NCBI GenBank assembly: GCA_000316135.1 | Contig: JH993941.1 | Coordinates: forward strand, 1-13,600 | Direction of reading: 5' to 3' | Length of the DNA stretch: 13,600 bases | Origin: Trachipleistophora hominis | Taxonomy: Eukaryota > Microsporidia > Pleistophoridae | Shown here: positions 1 through 7,883 of the stretch, piece by piece | How positions within the stretch are numbered: the first letter of the stretch is position 1 | How the letters are laid out: every line of letters starts with the position of its first letter | Translations under genes and position numbers: made by a program | Notes under the pieces: model-generated | Seen by the model: the letters and a program-made list of their open reading frames with translations, nothing else | Told to the model about the DNA's origin: nothing | Databases searched by the model: none

Positions 1-653
1 TTTAAAACAATGCTTGTTAAAATAAAAAACGTCAGCTTGTGCCTAAACAAAAAGAAACGCCGCTTTTTTCAAAGACGAACTAACAATCCTCGAATACACG
101 ATTCGGTTCATTACCGAGAGGGTTCATGAAACATGTAAATTTCTGCTTCTGCTCAAATTTTGTTATCTATATCTGTTCCCGAATTTCTTGTCTCATTGCG
201 GCAACTTTGTAAAGGACCTTGGATCCAAATCCGTCTCTTTCATAGATCTCCTAACTATCCAGAAACACAAAGCGCGATTGAATGATTTAGCGATATAAAA
301 TCGTGAAGAGGATGAAAAAGATTTGTAGTTTCAACCATAGCATGTGGAACACTGCGATACTTTCAGATATTAATACGTACAACAAATATTTCCATCAAGC
401 GATTGGATGTGCGCTATTCGAATTACTGCACAAAGAAATCCCTCTATTTAGCGTGAGCACGGGACTAACCACACAAAAATATTCTATACGGATCTCAAGT
501 ACGAATTAGAAGCCAATATAAAAGAACAAAGCAGTGACTAGAAGCATTTGTAATTGAAAGGACTAGAACAGACCACGTAGCTAACAAGCACATCTGAAAA
601 TAGACATATCGGATGTGTCTAAAAGGGAGAGGACAATATTTGTTCTAGATTAA
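1..653 (+). pseudogene. Left-truncated, frame-broken remnant of a helical protein gene
   Basis: Seen: protein-like sequence continues through this stretch only by changing frame. Frame 1 is open from base 1 to about 50; frame 2 from 47 to a TAA at 296; frame 3 from 291 to 509; frame 2 again from about 452 to a TAG at 539; frame 1 from 538 to a TGA at 595; frame 3 from 591 to a TAA at 651. Several switches fall at A-runs. The pieces look like amphipathic helices (for example FITERVHETCKFLLLLKF, then YFHQAIGCALFELLHKEIPL), and the stretch is visibly richer in G+C than the spacer after it. No ATG opens the first pieces and the left end runs off the window. Inference: a decayed gene. The helix pattern, including an LEAFVIERTRTDHVANKH piece, loosely recalls the C-terminal helical part of Nup155/Nup170 nucleoporins. 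That identity is tentative (about 0.2); the pseudogene call is firmer. Confidence 0.58.
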
Positions 654-1087
654 TTTCCCTTATTCAATCACAAAAATAAATATTCCTCATGTTGCAATGT
701 GTATCGGCTCAACAAATACGTTAATGTAACACAGAATTAAAATCAAAGTTTCATAAACGAATGAAGCATCATGTTTGTTTTCTAAAGTTTTCTATATTTG
801 CAGAGCTTATTAAATGACACTTATTCACAAAGTGTAATTATAGGGAATACTCAATGTATAAAATATTACATTCTAAATTTAACATTAATATTTGTTATTA
901 TATATTACCATATGATGGCATCGATAACTAAATTTTTGTACTAATTTTTTCTTCAAAATGCTTTATTAGACAGATTTAGCATATTAAATATTAGCTATAG
1001 AAGTTTCTTTTCGTGACAAGAAAAATCTCAAATTAGAATAAAACCGAGCTCGTTTATTTTAAAATTTCTTTTGTTACGACCGGCTTG
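654..1087. other. AT-rich spacer, nothing supported
   Basis: Lies between two eroded gene remnants. I see only short open frames, AT-rich runs, and no tRNA boxes, structured-RNA signature or repeat. A near-palindromic patch at about 602-619, just inside the remnant to the left, is too imperfect to call. Confidence 0.5.
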
Positions 1088-1503
1088 TCAAATGTTCTGA
1101 CTTGATTCAATTGCGTCTCGTTTTTTGCAACTGCTCTTTAGCATTTTACGCTTTTTGGTAAAACTTAAAAATTAATTTTTGACAAAAATGTACGAAGTGT
1201 TATATTGTGTTGATAGAGAACGATTAAAGCGTGTCTCAAAAAATTTAAGTGGATTTAAATTCGCAACTTTTTATCCTTTTTTAATACGAGATTTTTCTTT
1301 TCTTGAACGTTTGGACAGTTTATTTTCGCTAATTGGCTAAGAATTTCGTGACGATTTCTCGCCAACATTCATTTTTAATAAAATGAACTTCGGCAATATA
1401 TTTTTTCTGTTGTAATTCTTAGCCGTCTAGAAAAATTTCTTTGGTTTTCTTGAGCTGTATTTTTATACATTGAATGTAGCTTATTTAATTCAAACGATAG
1501 CAT
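1088..1503 (-). pseudogene. Frame-broken remnant of a basic, helical protein gene
   Basis: Seen on the minus strand: an ATG at 1503 opens 42 codons (MLSFELNKLHSMYKNTAQEN...) and stops at 1377. A second frame, 1418-1332, gives 29 codons that continue naturally (ELQQKKYIAEVHFIKNECWR). A third, 1335-1258, gives 26 (QLAKINCPNVQEKKNLVLKK). A fourth, 1255-1088, holds two 27-codon pieces separated by one TAA. The pieces overlap or abut and share one character: Lys/Arg/Glu-rich helices. That is what a gene looks like after several small indels. No GT-AG pair joins the pieces, so introns do not explain them. No C-run precedes the ATG. I do not recognise the family. It is divergent from the 551-residue gene starting at 1592. 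Confidence 0.52.
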
Positions 1504-1591
1504 TTTTTATTGAAAATCTACGAATTGACAATTTACCATTGTGATTTAGTTATATACCATACTTGACGAGTTATATAAATTAAAAAAAAAT

Positions 1592-3247
1592 ATGTTACAA
1601 ACGATATCAATGATGGTTTTAGAATTTGTTTTTGCAATTTGTTCTCAGTTTAGTGACGAGGATATGTATGATTCAAATTTACTGGAAGTCCAAATGGATG
1701 ATTATAATCCCAGGCACATGACCATAGATTCGTTGGAGAAAATAAAACAAGAAACTTGCGGTTTTTTCAAGATACCAAAAGCACCTTGTTATAACTCAAA
1801 GGATTCGGGAAGAAAACAAGAAAATTTAACTGATGATGCTACGAATACACACAGTGCACTTCATGATAATGAACACTTAATAAGTACAGCAAACACTACA
1901 AAACCAAGTGCTGTTTCAAACATGGACTGGAAAGAACATGCCAGCGAAGATAAACAAGTTAAATGCAAATGTAAACGATGTTTGTTAGACAAAATCAATA
2001 GTTTAAAAATTAAAAGTAATGAGGCGGCTCCTTGTGAAAACATAAATTCGAGTACAGAATCGAAGAGCTTATTGAAAAAAAGTGGTGAAAAAAAAGCGCG
2101 TTATTCTTTGGCATCTAACATATATACCCAAACACTTCCTGCGAATCCGGATAAAAAATTAGGAAAGAGAATAATGGTGAAGGAAATAAAATATTCTGTT
2201 CAAGAAACCACACCTCCAATTTTACCATCATCAAGCACTGGTTCTATCGACGATAAAGGAAGAAAAACTACAAACGTGAAAAGGCTGTTACCACTTTCAT
2301 TTAATAACAATGTAAAACGGTCTTTAGATGCATGTAAAGCAAAAATTTACATCAAAAACAAGACGTATACCAGTGTAGCTAGGAGTACTTATGAAATTGA
2401 AAATATACAACCTATAAATTATGAAATAGTTTATGAAATGTGTAAAAAGAAGATTGATAAATTGGTTTTCGCTATTAGCAATTTTCAATATCATAAATTC
2501 GACCATTCCACAATAATATATACGTATTTTAGAAAATCGAATAGATGGCATTGGTATTTCAACGGGCAACAGTTGATTAATTGGCTAACAATTCTAAAAA
2601 TTGAACTTTTCAAGCTTTTTACAGGTAGTTTGTTAGAAGAAAATTTATGTGATAGTTCTACAATTTGGCAGTTCAATAACATAATTGACACCCTTGAAAT
2701 AGATATAAATATGATACTTGAGGCAAACCGAAGATTAAATGAAACGTATAAGGCGTTTGCAAAGTATCTGATAGATTTTAAAAGAATATCTAAAGGGTTA
2801 CTAGAAAGGAAAAATAATGATTTTATTAGGCGATACAGTCGTTATATGGTTTCACCGTCCGAATTGTTTACTTTGAACAATGAGTTTTTGTTTTTAATAA
2901 AAACTTGTAGGAAGAAGCTGGATGTCTTACTAGTCCATAGGTTTTCTAAGACCAGTCACAGTTTCATGTATCATAATATGTCGTATTTTTTGGATGCATT
3001 AAGTGATTGGTGTTTGATCACTGGTCGATTAGAACAGTTTACAGTGACAGTGCACATTTATCGAGCCATAAGTACGTTGTTTAATAAACTTCTGCAAAGC
3101 CTTGAAGCTTTTTTGTTCACGTATGATGGCTTAATACAATGTAATCATAGACTTAGCTTGACGCTATGTCAATTTACATCGTTGATATCTAATGTTCAAA
3201 AAAAAATAGTTAATCATCCTGATGATACTTTTAGTAGGAATAATTGA
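1592..3247 (+). CDS. Orphan protein, 551 residues, possible N-terminal signal sequence
   Basis: Not recognised. Seen: residues 5-17 are hydrophobic (ISMMVLEFVFAIC) and followed by an acidic stretch (SDEDMYD), so a signal peptide or anchor is possible, though the Glu at 11 weakens it. Residues 20-250 are polar, rich in Ser/Thr/Asn/Lys and probably disordered, with a small CxCxxC cluster at residues 125-130 (KCKCKRC). Residues 268-545 are long helices rich in Leu, Phe, Tyr and Asn with scattered Cys. The open frame is far too long to be chance. No C-run precedes the ATG; instead there is TATATAAATT and an A9 run. M7, M8 and M25 are alternative starts; starting at M25 would remove the hydrophobic segment. 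An AATAAA-type signal lies near 3320. Inference: a fast-evolving, lineage-specific protein, secreted only if the first ATG is used. Function unknown. Confidence 0.85.
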   Translation: MLQTISMMVLEFVFAICSQFSDEDMYDSNLLEVQMDDYNPRHMTIDSLEKIKQETCGFFKIPKAPCYNSKDSGRKQENLTDDATNTHSALHDNEHLISTANTTKPSAVSNMDWKEHASEDKQVKCKCKRCLLDKINSLKIKSNEAAPCENINSSTESKSLLKKSGEKKARYSLASNIYTQTLPANPDKKLGKRIMVKEIKYSVQETTPPILPSSSTGSIDDKGRKTTNVKRLLPLSFNNNVKRSLDACKAKIYIKNKTYTSVARSTYEIENIQPINYEIVYEMCKKKIDKLVFAISNFQYHKFDHSTIIYTYFRKSNRWHWYFNGQQLINWLTILKIELFKLFTGSLLEENLCDSSTIWQFNNIIDTLEIDINMILEANRRLNETYKAFAKYLIDFKRISKGLLERKNNDFIRRYSRYMVSPSELFTLNNEFLFLIKTCRKKLDVLLVHRFSKTSHSFMYHNMSYFLDALSDWCLITGRLEQFTVTVHIYRAISTLFNKLLQSLEAFLFTYDGLIQCNHRLSLTLCQFTSLISNVQKKIVNHPDDTFSRNN

Positions 3248-3406
3248 AATGATACAAAACCCAAAAGTGTTGAAGCTACAGTATGAACCATTGCGCCATA
3301 TGTGTTTGTGTGACGTGGATAAATAAAAATTTAATTAAATCAACACTCAAAAAAGCAAGAAAAATAAGTAAGTTTCCATATATTGCGATTAAATTATTCG
3401 AAAATA

Positions 3407-3690
3407 TTAATTTAACCGCTTGATCAAAAAATACTTGAAGTGATGCTTCATTAAATGACCAAATTCATTTTACAATAGTATAATATTGCCATGATGGAGA
3501 AATAAATTCTTCATCAAATTAAATGTATTTACTATGCTTTCACATGGCCATGATGCATCACATACGATTAAAATTTTTTCGTCTACTCTCTTGGTTGCCA
3601 TAGAGTGAAATCTCTGGTTCATATTGCCCTCCCCTGGTACAAAGTTCCTTTAAAAACCCTTTGTCTTAAAGAAGAGACATATTACACTAT
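3407..3690 (-). pseudogene. Possible gene remnant with in-frame stops
   Basis: Seen on the minus strand: one frame stays protein-like across two stops. A piece ending at the TAA at 3652 (ICLFFKTKGF) is followed by RNFVPGEGN, then an ATG at 3622 opening 50 codons (MNQRFHSMATKRVDEKILIV, then CDASWPCESIVNTF), a TAA at 3472, and 20 more codons to a TAA at 3409. Local base composition is less AT-rich than the flanks. The 50-codon frame alone could be a tiny gene, since G-runs lie just before its ATG, but the continuation on both sides favours a decayed longer gene. Family not recognised. It is convergent with the 551-residue gene. Confidence 0.35.
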
Positions 3691-4877
3691 AATATGATTT
3701 TCAACCCAAAATTTCTGACTTTAGCTACTTTTTCTATTATACGCATCTTTTCTCGTAATAAATGTATATTTGTATCAATAATAGAATTATAAATCGAAAA
3801 GGCTATTGTTAAGCTTTGAAATTCAATTTAGGATAAACCAAATAAATTCTTGGAACTGTTTAAATGCCTATCACATCAAAAAGGTTTAATAATGGCATGA
3901 AATATATAGCATGCAAAAAATAACGATATTTATAAAATCAAAAAGTTGTTTGCGTCTTTACGCCGGAGCATCAATGAAAATGTCTTGTTTTTCATCGAAA
4001 TTCAGAGAAACTTTTTCATATGTGTTGTGCTAATTTTTGGAAATATTAAGAAGATATTAACTGGTTTTAAGTTATTATATATACGAAAGAAATTGGTCGC
4101 TGTATGTGATTATTTTGAATTTCTGCTTATATTTATGAACGTATTATTTTGTGAATTGTAAAGTCGTTTGGTGAGTGTATATCTCACAAGCAACCACCAG
4201 GTAAAGGAATGTTTTACATAATAATTTATCAAATATGTCTGGCTTTGCATTATATTCTGTTTAGTGCTTAGATGATTGTGTTTTATATTAAAAAAATTGG
4301 ATTATTTTCCATTTTAATGTGTATTATTACATCCGATCTAGAATTCAAAGCTAGTTAAGAACATATTTTGAAATAATAAAGGTCTAACTCAATTTTGTTC
4401 AGTGTTTTAAGTCATATATTATTAATGGGCATTGGTTCCACCAGTTGTTAGATATACAGTGAAATGTGAGATATAGAAGTATGAAATTTCTATCAAAATT
4501 TGTGCTCAACATCAATAGTTAATTTCGTGTTTGACGGTAATAAGTATGTTCATTATTCGTATCCATTGTGATGGATGCTAGACGTGTAAAAGTTATAATG
4601 GAAAGATAAAAATAGTGAACGAACAACTGTAAAATAACGTGAAAATAAATTATCGAGACTTTATAGTTAAAATATTATCATTCATATACGACTAAAGGCC
4701 CGTAGATGGCGATGATTAGTTATTAAAAAGGAAATTCGGATAGAATAAATGTCTGTGAACACAAACGTTCTTACTCTGTAAGCTTAAAAACTAATTACTT
4801 CCAATATGAAGCAAACAAGATATAACAATGATGATACCCGAACCTATAAATACGCCACAAAGCTTTTATTATTCTGC
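3691..4877. other. Long AT-rich spacer
   Basis: About 1.2 kb with no supported gene. A 71-codon open frame at 3946-4161 (+) has no ATG, no C-run and low-complexity Phe/Ile/Leu composition; I do not call it. A small hairpin (GTGAG at 4171-4175, CTCAC at 4183-4187) is isolated. No tRNA or other structured RNA is recognisable. Confidence 0.5.
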
Positions 4878-5120
4878 CTACTTATAAAACAAATTTTTAA
4901 CCACTAAACACGTATATAAACATGCAAAACCGGTTACTATCCACTGCTCAGTTCTTTCTAGTCCCACGGTCAAAATACAAACAAGAGGTATGAGCGCATA
5001 TGTGTAGAAATAAGACCTGAAGAATGCAGCTAGTCCTAGCAACGAGAAAAACGCTAAAATATACCTTTCTGACACGCTAGAATCAATGTAGTTTGTAGGA
5101 TCAAATTTTTTTACCGCCAT
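4878..5120 (-). CDS. Small three-helix membrane protein, Asterix/UPF0139-like (tentative)
   Basis: Seen: 80 residues with a short polar N-terminus (MAVKKFDPTNYIDSS) and three hydrophobic segments at about 19-35, 38-53 and 60-76, ending in NLFYK. A CCCCC run five to nine bases before the ATG supports the start. Known: the Asterix (WDR83OS, UPF0139) family is a roughly 100-residue ER protein with the same layout, a DP..DY-type N-terminus, three helices, and a charged turn before the last helix; in animals it works with CCDC47 in the PAT complex, which chaperones nascent membrane proteins at the translocon. Inference: DPTNYIDSS..., the segment lengths, and TEQW before helix 3 align plausibly, but no diagnostic motif settles it. 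EMC6 and signal-peptidase subunits were considered; the former is also three-helix, the latter has two. It is divergent from the gene at 5526. Confidence 0.8.
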   Translation of the reverse strand: MAVKKFDPTNYIDSSVSERYILAFFSLLGLAAFFRSYFYTYALIPLVCILTVGLERTEQWIVTGFACLYTCLVVKNLFYK

Positions 5121-5124
5121 TTTT

Positions 5125-5129
5125 GGGGG
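5125..5129 (-). promoter_or_regulatory. C-run upstream of the Asterix-like gene
   Basis: CCCCC on the minus strand, followed by AAAA and the ATG at 5120. It matches the CCC-type signal known close to microsporidian start codons. Confidence 0.6.
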
Positions 5130-5231
5130 TAAAAAGTCTCGCTTGCTGAAAACGATTTTGAGAACTCAAAATTGCTCAAACAATTAACAAGTTAACATTA
5201 ATTTGGGATGTCAATTTGATATTTACTTGAA

Positions 5232-5390
5232 ATGAATCCACGTGTCAATATATTGTTAGGAGTTTTAACTTATTATACTGTCCGAGTACGGGACATCTAC
5301 TTAATAGGTGCTTTTTCAGTTCATGATACAATTAAACCGTTATTTGAAACCATTTTTATAAAACGTACACTGATTTACGAGTCGTCTTAG
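5232..5390 (+). CDS. Possible small protein, 52 residues
   Basis: Seen: an ATG at 5232 opens 52 codons ending in TAG at 5388-5390, preceded in frame by a TGA at 5217. The product starts MNPRVNILLGVLTYYTVRVR and continues with a mildly hydrophobic middle (DIYLIGAFSVHDTIKPLF) and a basic end. Composition is protein-like, with several G/C third positions, unlike the flanking AT runs. It sits alone in the 405-base gap between two divergent genes. Against it: no C-run or G-run precedes the ATG, it is short enough to arise by chance, and I recognise no family. It could also be a fragment of an older gene. Confidence 0.3.
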   Translation: MNPRVNILLGVLTYYTVRVRDIYLIGAFSVHDTIKPLFETIFIKRTLIYESS

Positions 5391-5522
5391 GTAGAGTAAA
5401 TAAATACGGGAGATCAACGGTGTAGGGTGCCATTTGTCGCTTTTATTTATAATTTCGACGAACAAATCTCAGGAGTATTCATAACTTTGACAGTCCCCTT
5501 TTACTTTTATTATTTGTCCTAA

Positions 5523-5525
5523 CCC
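5523..5525 (+). promoter_or_regulatory. CCC directly before the start codon
   Basis: TCCTAACCC abuts the ATG at 5526. It is the same signal as upstream of the Asterix-like, NAD(P)HX dehydratase, RAD7 and eIF3i genes, and marks 5526 as a genuine start. Confidence 0.55.
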
Positions 5526-6033
5526 ATGTTGGTTAACGAAAGGCTATTTCTTAGAAACATGTTTTTAGCAATAATACTCAGCATCATAACCATATTTATA
5601 CATTTTAACGAGGAGTATCGGGTGGAGGTTAACCAAATAACAACCAAAAATAACAAATTACATAAATTTTTGGAGCTAAACACAAACAACTATAGAGAAT
5701 TACTGAGCGATGACTGGATATTGTCTGTGAACTACAAAATAAACCCGTATGAAGACATGAACATTTACGAGTTGCTCTATACCGTGAATATAGCCTCTTT
5801 GTCGCTGGACTCTTTTGAAAATGTCAGAATATTCGATTTACTTAATCTCTCTAAAGTGCCGGGCTTTTTTTTACGTCACAAATGGTGTAATATTAGAACA
5901 AGGTAACAAGATTGTGAGTGTGTTGGATTTCAATAAGAAGAACGATCTGATAAATGTGATAGATTTCTATTTGCTATCAAAAGTACATGAGGCGTACAAT
6001 CACCTACGTAAATTTATAACAAAGATGCATTAA
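5526..6033 (+). CDS. Membrane-anchored thioredoxin-fold protein, PDI/TMX-like, no CXXC; frame shift in T8
   Basis: Seen: the frame from 5526 stops at 5906, but protein-like sequence continues from 5872 in the next frame to a TAA at 6031-6033. The switch lies in a run of eight T at 5865-5872; with seven T the gene is one frame of 168 codons. Residues 10-28 form a membrane anchor (NMFLAIILSIITIFIHF). Then come an NNYRELLSDDWILSVNY segment, a strand (LLYTVNIASL), a helix, a VPGFFYVTNG segment resembling the cis-Pro strand and turn of thioredoxin folds, a strand (NKIVSVLDF) and a final helix. Known: PDI/TMX proteins have this order, with a CXXC after the first strand. Here the NPYEDMN segment stands in its place, with no cysteine. 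Inference: an ER-lumenal, redox-inactive relative, perhaps a chaperone. The frame break may be a sequencing error, a real mutation, or slippage. Fold assignment is moderate only. Confidence 0.7.
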
Positions 6034-6325
6034 AACTTTTCATGAGTACATCATCGTATTTATTAAAATTGTAACATCCTTTGTCTTACAAATATGGATT
6101 TTTAAATGAAGGTATTTGCGCCTGGCTATTTAGAAAATATTAGTCTATATAAAAGTAATTGTTTTGGTATTGGCTAAAGTGGTAATAATTATGTATATAG
6201 CATATAATACTTTTTAAATGCTATTCGCCAGCAAATCGAAATATTATAAAAATACTACGTGTCAAATATTCGTGTTAATGTTAAAATGCCCAATGTTCTT
6301 TTTTCACCACTCGGTAAAAATACAT

Positions 6326-6332
6326 AAAAAAA
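6326..6332 (-). terminator. RNA polymerase III T-run terminator
   Basis: Seven consecutive T on the minus strand, two bases past the last tRNA base at 6335. It fits the usual Pol III stop for the tRNA-Pro gene. Confidence 0.8.
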
Positions 6333-6334
6333 TG

Positions 6335-6406
6335 GGGTAGCACCAGGACTCGAACCTGGAACCTCCTGCACCCGAAGCAGACATCATACCATTAGACAAT
6401 GCCACC
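6335..6406 (-). tRNA. tRNA-Pro, anticodon CGG
   Basis: Seen: a 72-base cloverleaf on the minus strand. The acceptor stem is GGTGGCA with TGCTACC (one G-T pair). The D arm ends in the GGTATGAT pattern common in eukaryotic tRNA-Pro. The anticodon stem TCTGC/GCAGG closes the loop TTCGGGT, giving anticodon CGG at 6374-6372, which reads codon CCG. The T arm is CCAGG TTCGAGT CCTGG. The discriminator is C, as usual for eukaryotic tRNA-Pro. There is no intron, and the 3' CCA is not fully encoded (only CA follows the discriminator). Internal A and B boxes are intact, so the gene should be functional. Confidence 0.96.
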
Positions 6407-7081
6407 TCGAGTGACGCGGAAAATATGCTTTATAAAATGTTTTATTTCCTCTTAGGGACGACCAAACATGTAATTTGTCACCTTACTGTCTCGCTTTATC
6501 ATAATTATTGTCATTTGTATCTTGCAATCACAACATATGAATCTAGCCACATTAACTATACTTTTTACTTTACTGTATCATCATGTAATTCTATTATCGA
6601 CTTATTGGCAGCTGTAAAACACGTATATTTCGATCAAGTGGTTGTCCTTTGCATTTAATCAATTACTGATTTATTTCACAAGGGATTAAAATTTTTTAAA
6701 TAAATATTTCTCGAATAGACTGTTTAAACCAAAATACTATTTAAACCATTGAAATTCACTGTAGAGATAAATATTTTGTTCTGTTTTAAAGAATTGACTG
6801 CGTTTTTAAATCGTTAAAATATCAAAGATATATCTAATGAACGCAAAAATGGCATAAAAATATATTAATTATTGTTTTCATATGGAATATAAATGCCATC
6901 TTTGACATCTATTCTATAATTTAAACAACGTACACATAAGAATGTTATGATATAATCCATACAATCAAAAATATCTAAATAATGTTAGATACATGATAAA
7001 AACCTAACACAATGTATGTAAAATATTTATCAATACCTTTTTTATAACGTATATTAATACTAACGTTTTATTATGAATCGG
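6407..7081. other. AT-rich spacer upstream of the tRNA
   Basis: A 77-codon open frame (6425-6658, +) lies here, rich in Tyr, His, Thr and Ser. It has no C-run before the ATG and no recognisable motif, and begins 19 bases from the 5' end of the tRNA on the other strand; I judge it doubtful (about 0.2). From 6660 to 7081 I see only AT-rich sequence, with TTTAAACCA repeated about 15 bases apart near 6723-6748, which is trivial. Confidence 0.45.
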
Positions 7082-7873
7082 CTATAATCTCATCGCACAT
7101 ATCTCTGATATTATATTGGTAGGCATTGTAGATCGACCCATTTTTTTATAAACTGCATATGACGCCTTTCGCACAATTAATGACGCGTATTTACAGGCCA
7201 GCATTTTATCTTCATATACATTAACCAATGATGCCAACACACCACAAAGTACATCCCCTATACCACCACATCGTCGTAACCCTGAATTACTATTTATAGT
7301 GATTTTAGAATCAACATACGTTATAATATCAACTGGTCCTTTTTTCAGTACAATATCCTTCTTTAAATCAACATTTTTTAAATATTTTTCGCTTTCGTTC
7401 CTGTTAGGTGTGAAAATTACGGTATCAAAATACGTAAAATTCATTTTATCCCAAAGATAAAGACCATCCCCATCGACTATCAAAGGAACACGAATTCGTC
7501 CAATTAGTTCGCTTATGACTGCCTCCACACGTTCGTTCAAACGTCCTAGTCCAGATCCTAAGACACAGCAGGTAACACGTTCCAGAATAAATGTGTGTTT
7601 TTCAAGCTCAAACTGATCAAAACTCAGAATTATACATTCCGGTAAAAGCGTTTTTAGTGGTATTAGTGCACATCCATCACACAATATGTAACACAAGTCG
7701 ATGCCTGTAGCATATGCTGCCTTACTTACATAACACGGTGCTCCAACATAAAGGTCGCACCCACCTATAAGTAATAAAACACCAGAGGAGGTTTTGTAGT
7801 CTGTTTTTGTACATTTTTTTGGTATTTTATAGTTTTTCGAAAGTTTACAAATTTCGTGATTTTTAGGTTCCAT
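7082..7873 (-). CDS. NAXD: ATP/ADP-dependent (S)-NAD(P)H-hydrate dehydratase
   Basis: Function (family): dehydrates (S)-NAD(P)HX, the damaged hydrated form of NAD(P)H, back to NAD(P)H using a nucleotide; a metabolite-repair enzyme of the ribokinase-like fold. Seen: 263 residues with the family's motifs in order. GGCDLYVGAP at 37-46 is the glycine-rich start; GSGLGR at 106-111 the substrate/nucleotide loop; VDGDG at 133-137; TPN at 155-157; KKGPVD at 177-182 the phosphate-binding turn; RRCGGIGD at 200-207 ends in the catalytic Asp207. The length is slightly below the usual single-domain eukaryotic enzyme. There is no obvious targeting or membrane segment, so it is probably cytosolic. The start at 7873 is fixed by a CCCC run touching the ATG. 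There is no attached epimerase domain, and no epimerase (NAXE) gene lies in this window. The motif set makes the family assignment nearly certain; the preferred nucleotide (ATP or ADP) is not visible. Confidence 0.94.
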   Translation of the reverse strand: MEPKNHEICKLSKNYKIPKKCTKTDYKTSSGVLLLIGGCDLYVGAPCYVSKAAYATGIDLCYILCDGCALIPLKTLLPECIILSFDQFELEKHTFILERVTCCVLGSGLGRLNERVEAVISELIGRIRVPLIVDGDGLYLWDKMNFTYFDTVIFTPNRNESEKYLKNVDLKKDIVLKKGPVDIITYVDSKITINSNSGLRRCGGIGDVLCGVLASLVNVYEDKMLACKYASLIVRKASYAVYKKMGRSTMPTNIISEICAMRL

Positions 7874-7883
7874 GGGGAGGTCC
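7874..7883 (-). promoter_or_regulatory. C-run abutting the NAXD start codon
   Basis: On the minus strand GGACCTCCCC runs directly into the ATG at 7873. It is the strongest example of the CCC-type signal in this window. Confidence 0.6.

Noticed and set aside
3368..3373. GTAAGT on the plus strand after the 551-residue gene
   Set aside because: It lies more than 100 bases past the stop codon, with no open frame leading into it.
3946..4161. 71-codon open frame on the plus strand
   Set aside because: It has no ATG (it opens on TTG), no C-run, and low-complexity Phe/Ile/Leu content expected of AT-rich noncoding DNA.
6425..6658. 77-codon ATG frame beside the tRNA
   Set aside because: No start signal, no motif and no codon pattern unlike the spacer; stop-free runs of this size occur by chance in AT-rich DNA, though this one is at the upper end.
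7724..7729. GTAAGT on the minus strand inside NAXD
   Set aside because: It encodes part of the conserved YVSKAA helix after the GGCDLYVGAP motif; removing sequence here would destroy the domain.
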